NCBI GenBank assembly: GCA_010405405.1
Contig: MU004236.1
Span: 508,576-572,575, forward strand
Length of the DNA stretch: 64,000 nucleotides
Reading direction: 5' to 3'
Source: Microthyrium microscopicum
Taxonomy: Eukaryota; Ascomycota; Dothideomycetes; Microthyriales; Microthyriaceae
Below, piece after piece: positions 33,670-44,816 of this stretch (position 1 is the first letter of the stretch; every line of letters begins with the position of its first letter). The notes beneath the pieces were generated by a model. It was given only the letters and a program-made list of their open reading frames with translations. It did not search any database and was not told where the DNA came from. A program made the position numbers and the translations under genes.

Positions 33670-35871
33670 ATGGATGGACTGAAGAAGCGAGCTCGACCTT
33701 GCGACGCCTGTAGGTGAGCTTCCCTGGCGGCTACCTCCTCAACCTTCCGATTTCGACATTTTAATGTCAGAATCAAGTCGCTTCCAAAGTTTCAGCTAAG
33801 CCACATGATAAATGATATGACGTGCTTTTGACATCGTTGAAGTGTGCGTGTGAAGACCTCGTTGACTTTTTCGCAGGCGCAGAAAAATAAGATGTCTCTT
33901 CGCGGCCAATGATTCGAGACAATGCGTCTTATGTCAATCGCGTGCTACAGAATGTACATTTGTAGAAAGTGCGCCGAGGAAGAAACGACTCTCTTACACT
34001 AGGGAGGCATCTAATGACAATTCAACGACAAAGCCAGTTGTTCGCTCACCTGGTTCTCCTCCGGCGACCCCTATTCATGACTATTCGAGTTTGTCGGGAC
34101 CAACCCTGCTCAAACGAACACTGGTAGGCTTCCAATCAATTCGAAGTCGAGAATATCTGCTAAAAAGACACATATAGGGTCATCAAAATCGACAATCATG
34201 CTCTTACTTTGGATTAACGTCAGAACACGACCCCAGTATCATCAACTTGTACCCCTTCGACCAGAATGAAGAGTGCCAAGCGAGCGGTATGGGGCGACCT
34301 GGTGTCGTACGCCGAGTCAACTCCAACACTCATTATCTTATGAGAGTCGACACGCCGAGTGAGATGGAGCAGGAGCTGGCGGACCTGGATCAGATAGAGG
34401 CTACTGTCAAACCACATGGACCTGCCCTCGTTAACCTCTACTTCCGAATAGTCCATCCAAGCTTTCCTATTATCCATAAGAAGGTGTTTTTGGAGAAGTA
34501 TTCTCGAACATATCGCGGTAAGTGCGCTATTCATCATCATTCGCTGTTTCCCTTGAGTGATTCTGTCAATGCGACTGGTACTAAGAGATAGCAGAACTCA
34601 CTCCTCTTGGCTTAGCCGTAGTATATCTTCTTGCAATGGACTGGTGGTCATACAGTCGCAATCTAGCCAGCTTTACCAAGCCCAATATCAAAGAGTTGGA
34701 AAGTCTCACGTCCAAAATGATGGCAAACATGCACCTTCGACCGAAAATCTCAGATATTCAGGCATGTTTAGTATTATCACAGAGATCAAATGGCGATTCA
34801 TGGGCTCGAACAGGATTGCTGGTTTCCATGGCTCAAATGTTGGGTGTTCATTTAGACTGTACCGACTGGGCAATACCGCAGTGGGAGAAGGGCGTGCGGA
34901 AACGCATAGCTTGGGCTCTTTTCATGCAAGACAAATGGGGATCATTGATCTATGGACATGCTTCACATTTGACGTGGGACAACTGGGAGGTCCAGCCCCT
35001 GGAGGACTCCGATTTCCCTGAAACCGCCGAAGATGACGACGAGGAAGAAGGAAGCTCAGAGATTGAGGTCGGCAAGCAGATGTTTCTGTCTATGATCTCT
35101 CTCACTGAGATTGTAGCTGATATGCTTCACAGCCTGTTCAGTCTAAAGATCATCAGGAGCAATTTGGCGACAAATGAAGTTCTCGAACGCGCCAAACCCC
35201 TTCAACTTCGCCTGAAGCAGTGGTATGCAGAGCTTCCAGCTTCCCTTTCAATGGGAGAAACCAAAGCTAGGAAACTCTCTTCGAATGGGTATCTCCACCT
35301 ATCCTACTTTGCTGCAGAAACAACTTTACACAGGGCAGTCATTCGCTCTCATAATGTCCCGGGATTGGACGAAGAACTTCGACTTATCACACGTAATGCC
35401 GCCAAAGTTAGGTTTACGTCTGCAGTGGATTTCATAAAGAGACTGAGATCCGAACATCTGCAAAGCTTCTGGTACTTTACTTCCAAACTCAATCTCGCAA
35501 TCATTGCGACCTTCGGCATTGTTCTTTGGATCACAAGCTCAGCGGAACAAGAACGAGAATTCTATGCCTCCCAGCTAGCAGAATATCGATGGATGTTACG
35601 AGTCAGCAGTACATCGGCTGAGTTCATGAAATACACTGTCACTCAATTAGATGTGAGTAGCTTTTTGCAGCAAAGTCTTGACTCTAGTGCAACAGCCAGT
35701 CATCCCAATGATTCCGAATTGGTGGTAAATGGTGGAGGAGCTCAAGTTCTGACCGATTATTTGAGTCCAAACAGTCAGCTGAATTGGTTGCAAAACATCA
35801 ACCAACAGTTCGAGCTCAATCTTGATGACCTTGCAGGATACTCGGTTGGCGACTTTTCGACATACCAGTAG
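33670..35871 (+). CDS. Zn2Cys6 transcription factor of the permease cluster
   Basis: Predicted nuclear regulator of 636 residues. The four exons are 33670-33713, 33877-34123, 34178-34517 and 34592-35871 (1911 nt). The first intron (163 bp) falls inside the zinc cluster. Cysteines at residues 11, 14, 21, 31, 34 and 41 give the 2-6-9-2-6 spacing, and the RRRKIRC stretch is typical. The fungal-specific regulator domain occupies about residues 150-450, with LYFRIVHPSFPIIHK, SWARTGLLVSMAQMLGVHLDCTDW and KRIAWALFMQDKWGSLIYG. An acidic run (DDDEEEGSSEIE) lies at about residue 265. It follows the PuuE-like gene on the same strand and is the obvious candidate to bind the GC palindrome in the shared promoter. 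That link is inference. Confidence 0.9.
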
Positions 35872-36039
35872 AGCTACATGCTCACGATAACAAGTCCTAG
35901 AAGACGACAGCGTTCGCAAGACCTCCATGGAAGGGTACTGAGGTGTTTCTCCTTTGAAGCGAACCAGATTCATGGGTAGATGACTGCGGTATTCCACTCA
36001 TCTAACTAGCTGGCTCACATATCTATCTTCTCTGTTATT

Positions 36040-37261
36040 CTATTGGCCATTCGACATCGCAGCTGGTCTTCCAGCGCCTTTCGGAGCACCACCGGCTCCT
36101 TTTGGAGCACCTCCAGCCATTGTTGAGCCGGATGAGCTTCCTCCTAGATTCTTCGGCTTGATGTGTCTCCACCAATCTCGAGCCATCCAAGCGTCGAACT
36201 ATCAACTATCAGTTCTTTTGATCTCCGGACAATCACATAATCTTACCTCAGTGATGTAGCTAGAGCTACCGGCCATCATGATGAAGTTGGTTTGTCCTTT
36301 AGGCTTCCAGTCGTAGAAGTCATCAATAGCGTAGCTGTGACCCTATACAGAGTTAGAAACACTTCTACAAACTACAGGCCCAGACTTACCATCTCATGTA
36401 GATAGATCATGGCATCACCACCAGCCTTGAATTGAGCAATCGTCGCCGTGCGATAAGTTCTCTGACCCCAATCACCACCCTGCAGTCATTCATTCATTAG
36501 TAACATCAACAGCTAACATCTCGCTTTGGTACTTACAACACCACCAGCACCACCACCCAGGTTGTCTGACAGCCACAGACTCATCGAATACATATTCTCC
36601 TTTGGATTCTGGCACTTTGGAAACTGATCTTCGCACCCATTAGCCTCACCCTCTCTCCCCAAGAGACAAACTCACTATTCATATGGAAAAAATGCCCACA
36701 ATCCGGATTACACTGCGGCACACCCTCCTGATCTTTATACGCACTATACTTGCCCTCCGCCGTCTCATTCAGCCCCGGAAACAGTGCCTGACTCGTCCCC
36801 GCCCACCCCACAATCTTCACCGGCACCTTCGTATACGGCCACCCATCAAACCCAACCAACAAATCCGCCCACTTCTGGCTCTGCACCTGCAGCCCTTTCA
36901 GAATCGCCGCGCGCGTCGCAGCATCTGCGGTCGCGCTGGAGTGCCAGCGAACACAGTAGTTCAGGGCGCCGTTGTTATCGAGGATCTGGTTGTAGACCCA
37001 GCCGCCGCGCTTGAGATCTTGCGGGCGGCGCTTGATGACCCAGGCCCAGACGTCGTCGAGGTCTTGTTTCATGGAGGCGGGTGGGTTCCAGGTGGTTTCT
37101 TTGAGGGAGACGGCGGTGTCGGCGCGTTGGGCGCGCGGAGCGCCTTTGCCTTTAGGGGCCTGACGGCGGGAGAGGTCATTGAGGCCTGGCTCGAGGGGGG
37201 AGCTGGTTGACAGGGTGGTGAGGAGGCCTAGGATGGCTGCGGTGGTGGTTGGAAGACGCAT
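36040..37261 (-). CDS. Secreted HEXXH putative metallopeptidase
   Basis: The five exons are 37261-36676, 36628-36537, 36479-36390, 36342-36247 and 36198-36040 (1023 nt, 340 residues). Residues 1-20 form a classical signal peptide (hydrophobic AAILGLLTTL core) followed by a basic RR that may be a propeptide cleavage site. The zinc-binding motif HEMGH is present in YLHEMGHSYAIDDFYDW and is split by the intron between 36,343 and 36,389. The downstream acidic DDFYDW could supply a third ligand. The C-terminal 35 residues are Gly/Ala/Lys/Pro-rich with a repeated GGAPKGA unit. No close match to a named peptidase clan is recognised, so the enzyme activity is inferred from HEXXH plus secretion. Confidence 0.78.
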
Positions 37262-38150
37262 CGTGAGTCGTCTATTCTACGCTTCCAGGGCGTTGATACC
37301 AGAAAACAATACAGAAATCCAAAGGAGTGACAAGAATTTGGACTTTGATGTTGAGTGCCCCTTAGGGTCGGTATTATAGAATCGTTTACCAGTGCTGAGT
37401 TCATTGAGTATCTATCATATATTACCAGGATATCACTGTTACTACTTCGTTGTACTGTAATCTTGGAATTTCTCCGGACCCTACTCCTATATTAACTGTG
37501 CACGGAAGGCCCGATGATTGGCAGCTTTAAGCCAACATACAATAAAGGTCTGTATAAAGCTTCCAGGGTTTCTGCTTAATCGGTTACTTACCATCACACT
37601 GCTAACATCGCTGTCAATATACCGACTAGGCCTACCAACAACCTGGCTATGTCCCGTTCCTTTCCTGGTTTAGATGGCAGCCAAAGCTCAAACCATGACT
37701 TCTGTAATATGAAATATTTCAAGTAGAACGATATATCATCACTCTCTCTAGCTTGTTTGCTTGTCTTCGGCGAAGATTGTAGTTGGTTTTGAGTCTATAA
37801 ACAGAAGTTAGTCGTTGCATATTATCTCAACTCACCCCCTATCATAAAAACAACAATCTGAAAACGTTACATAAATTAAATATCAAAACTATCACTAGCG
37901 CTGCCAAACGCTCACACCCAAAGCCTATAATAGTACAACTGCTCGCAAAGAAAACAACAACCTTCAAAAGCAAAAGACCCAAACGACGGATGCAAAATGG
38001 TATATACCAATAGCACCGAAAACGCCAGACACGAAAACAACCACCCACTGATGCCTTTTCTTTTACCACAGAACACCATCAGGAAAATCAATCGCTGGCC
38101 ACGCAAGAACCTGTTTCCAACCAGGCCATTTTCAGCAATGTCGGATCTGA
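37262..38150. other. Intergenic, no gene seen
   Basis: This is the promoter side of the HEXXH gene, followed by the AT-rich 3' flank of the stu1 gene. Frames of 75-105 codons near 37,842-38,229 overlap in different frames without motifs. Confidence 0.4.
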
Positions 38151-41100
38151 CTACGCCTTGCCCCGTCGCGCAAGGTAGTAGGTGATCAAATTCAGCCCAC
38201 TCTCCTTCGCACCTTCCACAGCTTTCCAAAAGCCCTCGCCATTCTCACCGCCCAAGCGCTCATGGAGCGCTAAACAGAATTCGAGATCTGCACGTCGGAC
38301 TTCTGGGTCTGTGTCTTGGAGTAAGCGTACCGCTAGACTGCCGAGACGCTTTGTTTGATCTGGTGAGATCGGGACTTTGCGTGTCGAGGCCGCGGCCAGC
38401 AGAGAAGCTAGACTGTTCAATGCCATGGTGACGGTTCGCGCCATGTTTTCTCCTTGATTACCTGCCGACGATGGACGAGGTGATGATGGAGAGGAAGATA
38501 CGGTAGGTGATGTAGGTGGAGAAAGAGAGGCAGAGAGAGCGAGCGAGTCGATGAGGTCAATGACAGCGGAGATACATTCGGTAGGCTGGCCATTGCGGGC
38601 AATGTCGTCAGCGAGCTTTTCCATTTCGCTAGTAATGTGGCTCATGTCGTCGAATTGGCGGCGTGCGGTGAGCACAGAGCAGAGGGATTGAGAATAGAAA
38701 GGAGCAGCTTCTTTGCGGTGCATAGCGAGCATGCCGCGAATGGTAGCGAGAACTTGGGTCTTGAGGTTTTGCACCTTGGAGCTACTAGGAGTGCCGGAGA
38801 TTTTGAGACTATCTGCTGGTGCCTCGAGGTACTCAAGAAGAGCGACGAGCAAGTCGCCAAACTTGTGGGCGTCTTCGCCCCAGATGTCTTGGTTAGTTTT
38901 GACAATATCTTGTACACGGCGGAAGCCATGTGCGTCTAGATTTTTGCCTCGGACTCGCTCAATGGCGCTGTTGAGAAGGCGCTTATTCTTGGCAGCTTCT
39001 GCTGCATCCCCATTAGGTCCGAGAATGCTGCCAGTGCTAGTCGTCTTCATATGGCCACGGGGTGTCCGAGTTTCCTCAACGTTTTGCTCGTTGCTACGAG
39101 TGCTTTGAGCTAGGTCAACTTGCTCACGCTCAACATCTGAGCTTCGTTCGTTCAGAGCAATTTCGCCCAAGACGGGCTTGAAAGGGCCAGCTGGAGCAAC
39201 GTCAGTCTCATCAGCTTGAAAAGGATCCTCATATATTTGTACTGCTCCAGCTTCGGTTTCAGCCGAGTCAACAAGGCGCGATCGGTCCGGCGAGTGGGTT
39301 TTTCGTTGTGCATCAATTCGTTGAACAAGTGGCGATCCAGGTTTGACATTCTCCGCCTTCATGGGTGTCCGCCGAGGTAAGCCAGACTTGTATGGAGTAC
39401 CGCTTGAGCTTGGTCGAGGAGAGCTCTTATCCCGACTCTCTGGGCGTAGATTAGGAATTACCATCGTAAACCCACCAGTGTCGTCTTCTGAAGCTACAGT
39501 CGCGCCGCTATCGCGTGTTCTTAGATGAGGTATATGTGATTGATGGAGGGGTACCGAGTGGGATGAAAAATCATCCGGTGGATTGAATGGTGTTACAAGA
39601 GTAAGAGTTTCGTCCTTTTCTGGGCTGACGGGCACAGAGTTGGTTCGCCCATGCGTAGGCGATGGACGCGAAACAGTTTGCGCTCGTGCCTTGCCCCTAA
39701 TTGCCGGTGTCATCGCACCACCGCGTGCAGGAGTTCGGCCAATCGTTCGAGCAGCGCTGGCAGCCGTTGGCTTAGCTACCGACCCTATCTTAGAGGGACT
39801 AGTCTGTGGACTAATAGTAGGGGTTGTTTGTGTTGTCTGACCACCTCTCCTAGAGGCGTACGGATCCGCAGTCGCTGGGCGAGCAATCTCTGGCTTTCGA
39901 GGCCGTCGAACTGGGGCAGCAGTCAGAGTGCTCTTTGTCGACGGAGTGTCTGCTAATTTGCTAGGGGCAACTGTATGTGAGCGAGCTCCCGCTGGGCGAA
40001 TAGGTCCACGTCCAGCTCCAGAAGCTTCAGTGCTAGGAAAAGCAGCCAGTGCCGAGTTAGGGCGATCTGGAAGATTCTTCCCTAGAGCAGCCTTTCTCTG
40101 AGCAGCTATTGCATCTCTTATCGATGGCCGAGCTGTTGGAGCAGGTCGACTTTTTGTGCTAGCAACACTTGAGAATGAAGATGCCATGGATGATTTGTTG
40201 GGATTGTTCGCGTCCTTTTCTAATGCGGTTCGCATTTTGCTGTCTTCAAGACTGTTCATGAATCTAGAGATTTGTTAGTAATGGTCACTGAAGGACAGCG
40301 AGAACCTTACTTTTCACCCTGATCCGGCCAAACCTGGGCAAACACCCAATAAGCACTTCGAGTGCTTTCACGAACTTTTGGATTCGCATCTTCGAGACCC
40401 TTTTTCAAGCATTTCAGTATGACGTCCATACCACCGGAGTGTTCAATCTGTGCTTTATGGGATGCGTTTCTTCGAATAACAATCTTAAGCCAGCTGGGAC
40501 CAAACGCTCGAGTTTGCATATTCTTCTCTTGAAAGGTAAGCCAGAGATGGTTCATCATGCGTTGATTGTAAGAGGCATGAGACAATATCGCTTCCATAGT
40601 GGTGTCTGCGTTCTTGGCTGCAAGCTGTTTAGTGTTGGAACTCATCTTGATAAAGTTCTGGATCATAATCTCAGTCATTGGATCCATGGTGGTGCCGAGA
40701 GTGCGATACAACTCCTGCACCAGCTGGCACGCATTGGTTGACATGGTTGTCCGAAGAGTATTAGCAGCCTTGAGAATGCCGTCCATCATGCCCTTGATTC
40801 CAGCAACAAATGCGGCATGAAATTCCTCCAAGGCGTTGCCCTTCAATAGTCGACGAATCTTCTTGATGCTCTTGTCTCTCGCTAGCCAATTGTGTTCACT
40901 CTCTCGTCCTTCAAACGGTGGTTGCATGTCTCTAAAAGCATCTTCGAGCTCGCGCTGAGTGTGTATGTAAAGTGGATCTATGGAAGAATCTTGCGCAACC
41001 GGAGCCTCGGACATGATACTCTCGTTCATTGTGGAATCGACATGACCGTGATCTCCGGCTGGTGCTGACATTATGGATGCGCCGAGATCGAGTTCTACTG

Positions 41101-41885
41101 TGTTTCGCATTCCAAGATGTTGAACAACGAAGGCGACGATAGCTTTTCGTACGTCGCGAGAGGCCATTTGCTTCTTTAAATCGACCTTTGCATGTTCGGG
41201 CGCATTGCTAGCAAATTGTTAGCAATAAGCACAAGAGAGACTGGACAGTTTGACTTACCCAAATAGCTCCACAACTACACTTTTGGCAGTTTCTCGAACG
41301 CCACCATCTGAGTCTTCAAGACAAGCAACTAAACTCGGAACAAAGCCTCGGAATGGCAAACCGTCGCTGTTATGCATCTAGCCAGGCCATTAGTCGCCGT
41401 ATATACCAAGATCGAAAGTAACAAACCTTAACGACCCACATCATAGCCATCTCTTTTGAACGCGCATTGTTCCCAGCCAAAGCTCCCTCCTTGATCATGC
41501 GCTCCACATCGTTCTTCGAATATGGCCACAGATCGCAAAGGGTTTGGCTAGCAGCATTTCTTGTGCTCTCGCGCGCATCACCAAGTCTATCCAACAAGAT
41601 GGGCAGTAACTTTGGTGACCAAGCAGCAATAACCGACGTCTGTTCCTGCAGAGCAAGACGCTTAATTAAATGTGCAACGGTAGAAAACGCGGTGGAAACG
41701 AGAGTCGGTGAAGTTTGAGCGCTGATGCCTAGACGAATAGATTCGAAAATAACAGGTTGGGCGGAATCGGGGACTCGTTGGTGTTTGATGCTGCTTTTGA
41801 GGTTGTTGAAGGCAGCGAGTTTGGTGTCGATGGCAACAGAGGACTTTTTGAGAGTCGCCAACAGGTTCTGGGCCTGCTCATCCAT
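38151..41885 (-). CDS. stu1: Protein Stu1, CLASP-family microtubule-associated protein
   Basis: Predicted spindle and kinetochore microtubule-binding protein of the CLASP family. The four exons are 41885-41427, 41377-41259, 41207-40311 and 40263-38151 (3588 nt, 1195 residues), a usual length for fungal Stu1. The start MDEQAQNLLATLKKSS... matches the family N-terminus; the earlier in-frame ATG at 41,903 adds six residues. The N-terminal 500 residues are HEAT/TOG repeats (for example RLGDARESTRNAASQTLCDLWPYSKNDVERM, and later WLARDKSIKKIRRLL with MQPPFEGRESEHNW). About residues 500-850 are Ser/Arg/Pro-rich with RPASRGG-like basic stretches that suit tubulin binding. A C-terminal helical region ends in REGGKA-type basic residues. 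The recovered intron positions join the TOG frame cleanly. Confidence 0.93.
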
Positions 41886-42555
41886 GATTGTTGATGTTAG
41901 CAAAGTAGGAGGATCATGAACAGATTATTTTGAGTAGGGCGGGGGTGGTCTGTTTGGTGGGAGAGATGGTTGTGATGTAAGGGCTCGGTGCTGTTGGGAT
42001 ATCGCGGTTTCAATGTTGCCCGGTTGGATCTTGCATTGTTTATGGGCAGCCACGCAAAGGCACGTTGCGGCAGGAGCAACCCGCGTGCACTAGCCTAATC
42101 TACCACCCCTGTCTCTGGTTCCTTCTTCATTGGGACTGACCATTGGCCACCTCTTAAAAACATCATTGATCATCTGCATAAGGACAATGGACTTCTGGGC
42201 GCGACGACACCAAAATCAAGAAAATAGGGGTAACATTCGCCATTCGGACACGGCTGACAACATATTCATCACTATCTAAAGCCCTTATACTCTCTATGCG
42301 GTCTATAACCAGAACACGAAAGCGATTCAAACCACCCGTCCAAATCAGTAAGACCATAGCACACAAAGCTATACATGTCGCAAAAATGCTGAAATCCACA
42401 TGCAGTCTAAGACAAACTTGTATATGTACAACGCTATTCCCGCTGACCCGCAAATGCATGCAACGTTAATTGGGGTATCTTCATGTCGTCCAAACAACCA
42501 ATTTCATGCTGAGCTTAAGCCATCCTAAAGCCTTCACCAATTCATCCTCTCAGTT
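41886..42555. promoter_or_regulatory. Upstream region of stu1
   Basis: This lies between the stu1 start and the stop of the GH16 gene upstream, both on the minus strand. It should contain the stu1 promoter and the 3' end of the GH16 gene. No other gene is supported. Confidence 0.4.
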
Positions 42556-44816
42556 TCATGAGGATTCGTCAAAGTTGGCCGCCTTACAGCCATTCACCAA
42601 CGAATTTAGTGGCCATTGATATGGCGTTTGCGCCCTGGAGCACACAAGTCAGACAATATTCTTCATCGAGTGGGAGGATTACTTACCAAGTAGTCAAGTT
42701 CGCATTGTTGTACGCTTCAGGGTGTCGTGCAATGTATTCGGTAGTTTCATATCCAGGAGGGTCACAGGTGATTGACGTCTCTCCATCTGGTTGATATATT
42801 CGGATGTAGTCAATTCTCATTGTGGCTGGCATGAGCTTTGCCAGGCCTTCCATATTCAGCGCGGCAAACCCATTAGACATGCCAAAGTTGATAACCATCG
42901 ACATGGGCTCCTGTGGAATGACGCGCTGACCAATGTTGCCATTGGGGCCCATTGAGCGAGCGTCTGCAGTCCAAGTTGCTGAGTTGCCTACGAACCAGGT
43001 CACTTTTCCCTGAGGCCCAGGTTGGTATTCAAAGGCATATGTCTGGTACTCTTTACCATCATACCATTTGTTGTTGAGATTCGTCACTCCTGAAATGGCT
43101 TGTTGGTATATTGACCCCAGGTAATCGTTCATGGTCGTCAAAGAATGATCATAAATCTCGAGAAAATCTGCAACTCAGGTTAGGGCTGGAATATTATTTC
43201 CTCAAGGCGCAGCACTCACCATAGTCTGGTCTCCAGAACACATCGAAAGGTGCTGTTTGAAGACTCTGCGAGGCTGAACCAATTGGAGCGCCACTCGGCG
43301 GATCCAAATATCCGACACTGGCTTCCAAAGCATCAATTTCTGGAGCGCCTCTTGACTTGCCCGGGCTTGGATGATCCTCTCCTTTACATGTACACGCCGG
43401 AAGTCTCATTCCTGGAAGAAAGCTCAAGCCGCTGGGATCGCTCTGGTTCGCTGTAATGCCAGCGTCACATATATCGTCGTAGCTATAAGGCCACATGCCA
43501 TCCGTTGTAGAAGCGTATCCAGGTCGTCCAAGATTTCCCATGGACCAGAAGCCTGGCCAAAATCCAATGGTGTCGCCTGCTCCTGGTAACGAAATGCTCG
43601 CTTCCATTCGACCTCCTTTGAAACAAAGCTTGTTCCACGACTGAAGCATTCCAGAGCGGTAGTTGAGATCGTGATTTTTGAAAGCGTCAAACCGTATGTT
43701 GAGAGTTCCGTTCTGTGTCCATATTGCGTCTGGATCATACCACTTGAATTGGTCAGACATATAACTGCTTAAAATAGACTCGTACATACCTCTAAATCCG
43801 CCGTCACTCCATACCATAGATCTACAGCTTGCCAATAGGCATCATCACCATCGTAAAACGTCCTGCCGTCTGTGTTGAACTCATCCGAGAACTGAATAGA
43901 CATTAACTCAGCTTGCTATAAATATTGGGGTTTCAGTACTTACCACAAGGTTCAAAGTTGTGCCATCAAAGGACTTCTTCGTCAACGCCGACTTGGGCGT
44001 ATCTGGGTCTATTAATCCAATTCGTTGATTCTTCAACAGAGGAATGGTCCCGACACTAATGCACATGGGATCATTTGCGCATATTGGGACCGGTTTAGGT
44101 TTATCAATGATGCCTCTTATGAATGACCTGAGATTTGTTAGCGAATGTCTTCCAGCATGAAGCAGTATATTCCATGCTACTCACACGACCGGGTAGCCAA
44201 TAAAAAGCACCATTATGCCCAAGAGCAGCAATACCAGACCTCCGCAGTTTGTGACACCCCTCGTACTGAAGACAGAGCAGCCGATTTCGTCCTTTTCATC
44301 GTCAGGATTGTGTAGCCAGTCGTCTTTCTCAATGTCCTCTGGGTAAAGTAACAATGCTGTCGAGGGCAGTATATTGTATTTCGCGGCCACTGTCTGTGTA
44401 TTGACCTCTTCACTCGGGTCATCAAAGGGCGTGACGAAGGGGCCTGCAGAGTTTGAGTTTGAAGGGCTTGAAGGTGGCCATATACCGCGATCTGAACTCC
44501 AGCTCGATCTCTTCGAGGACGCGCCTGATCTGGGAGATTGGAAGGGGGATGATTCTTCGTCTCGGTACTGCTTTTGCTCCGGCGGTAGCAGCCGTTCATT
44601 AGAGTCTGTGGATTTTCTCTTCTGCTGATATAGTCCCAGAGCTGTCGTTGAGATCTTACGTCGGCTCGCTGATAGCAATGAACGGGTGGAACGAGATTTT
44701 ACTGGCCGGTCCAGTATGTTGTTATTGCTCGAGTTGAGGCGGATATGCGGCGTCGATTGGATATGTGGTGTGTATTCTGCAGTATATTCTGGAGGCGAGC
44801 TCGGCGGAGAGCTCAT
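42556..44816 (-). CDS. Beta-1,6-glucan synthesis protein, Kre6/Skn1 family (GH16)
   Basis: Type II membrane protein needed for cell-wall beta-1,6-glucan. The six exons are 44816-44185, 44128-43945, 43891-43790, 43742-43220, 43167-42687 and 42634-42556 (2001 nt, 666 residues). Residues 1-185 are a Ser/Pro-rich cytoplasmic head. A membrane anchor lies at about 190-212 ([21 protein letters not shown]). The GH16 domain follows, with [44 protein letters not shown] and the catalytic E-x-D-x-x-E box as PEIDALEA. The last exon supplies the short Kre6-type ending with a Cys. An ATG 14 codons upstream (44,858) is possible, but the segment before 44,816 does not look conserved. Confidence 0.93.
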
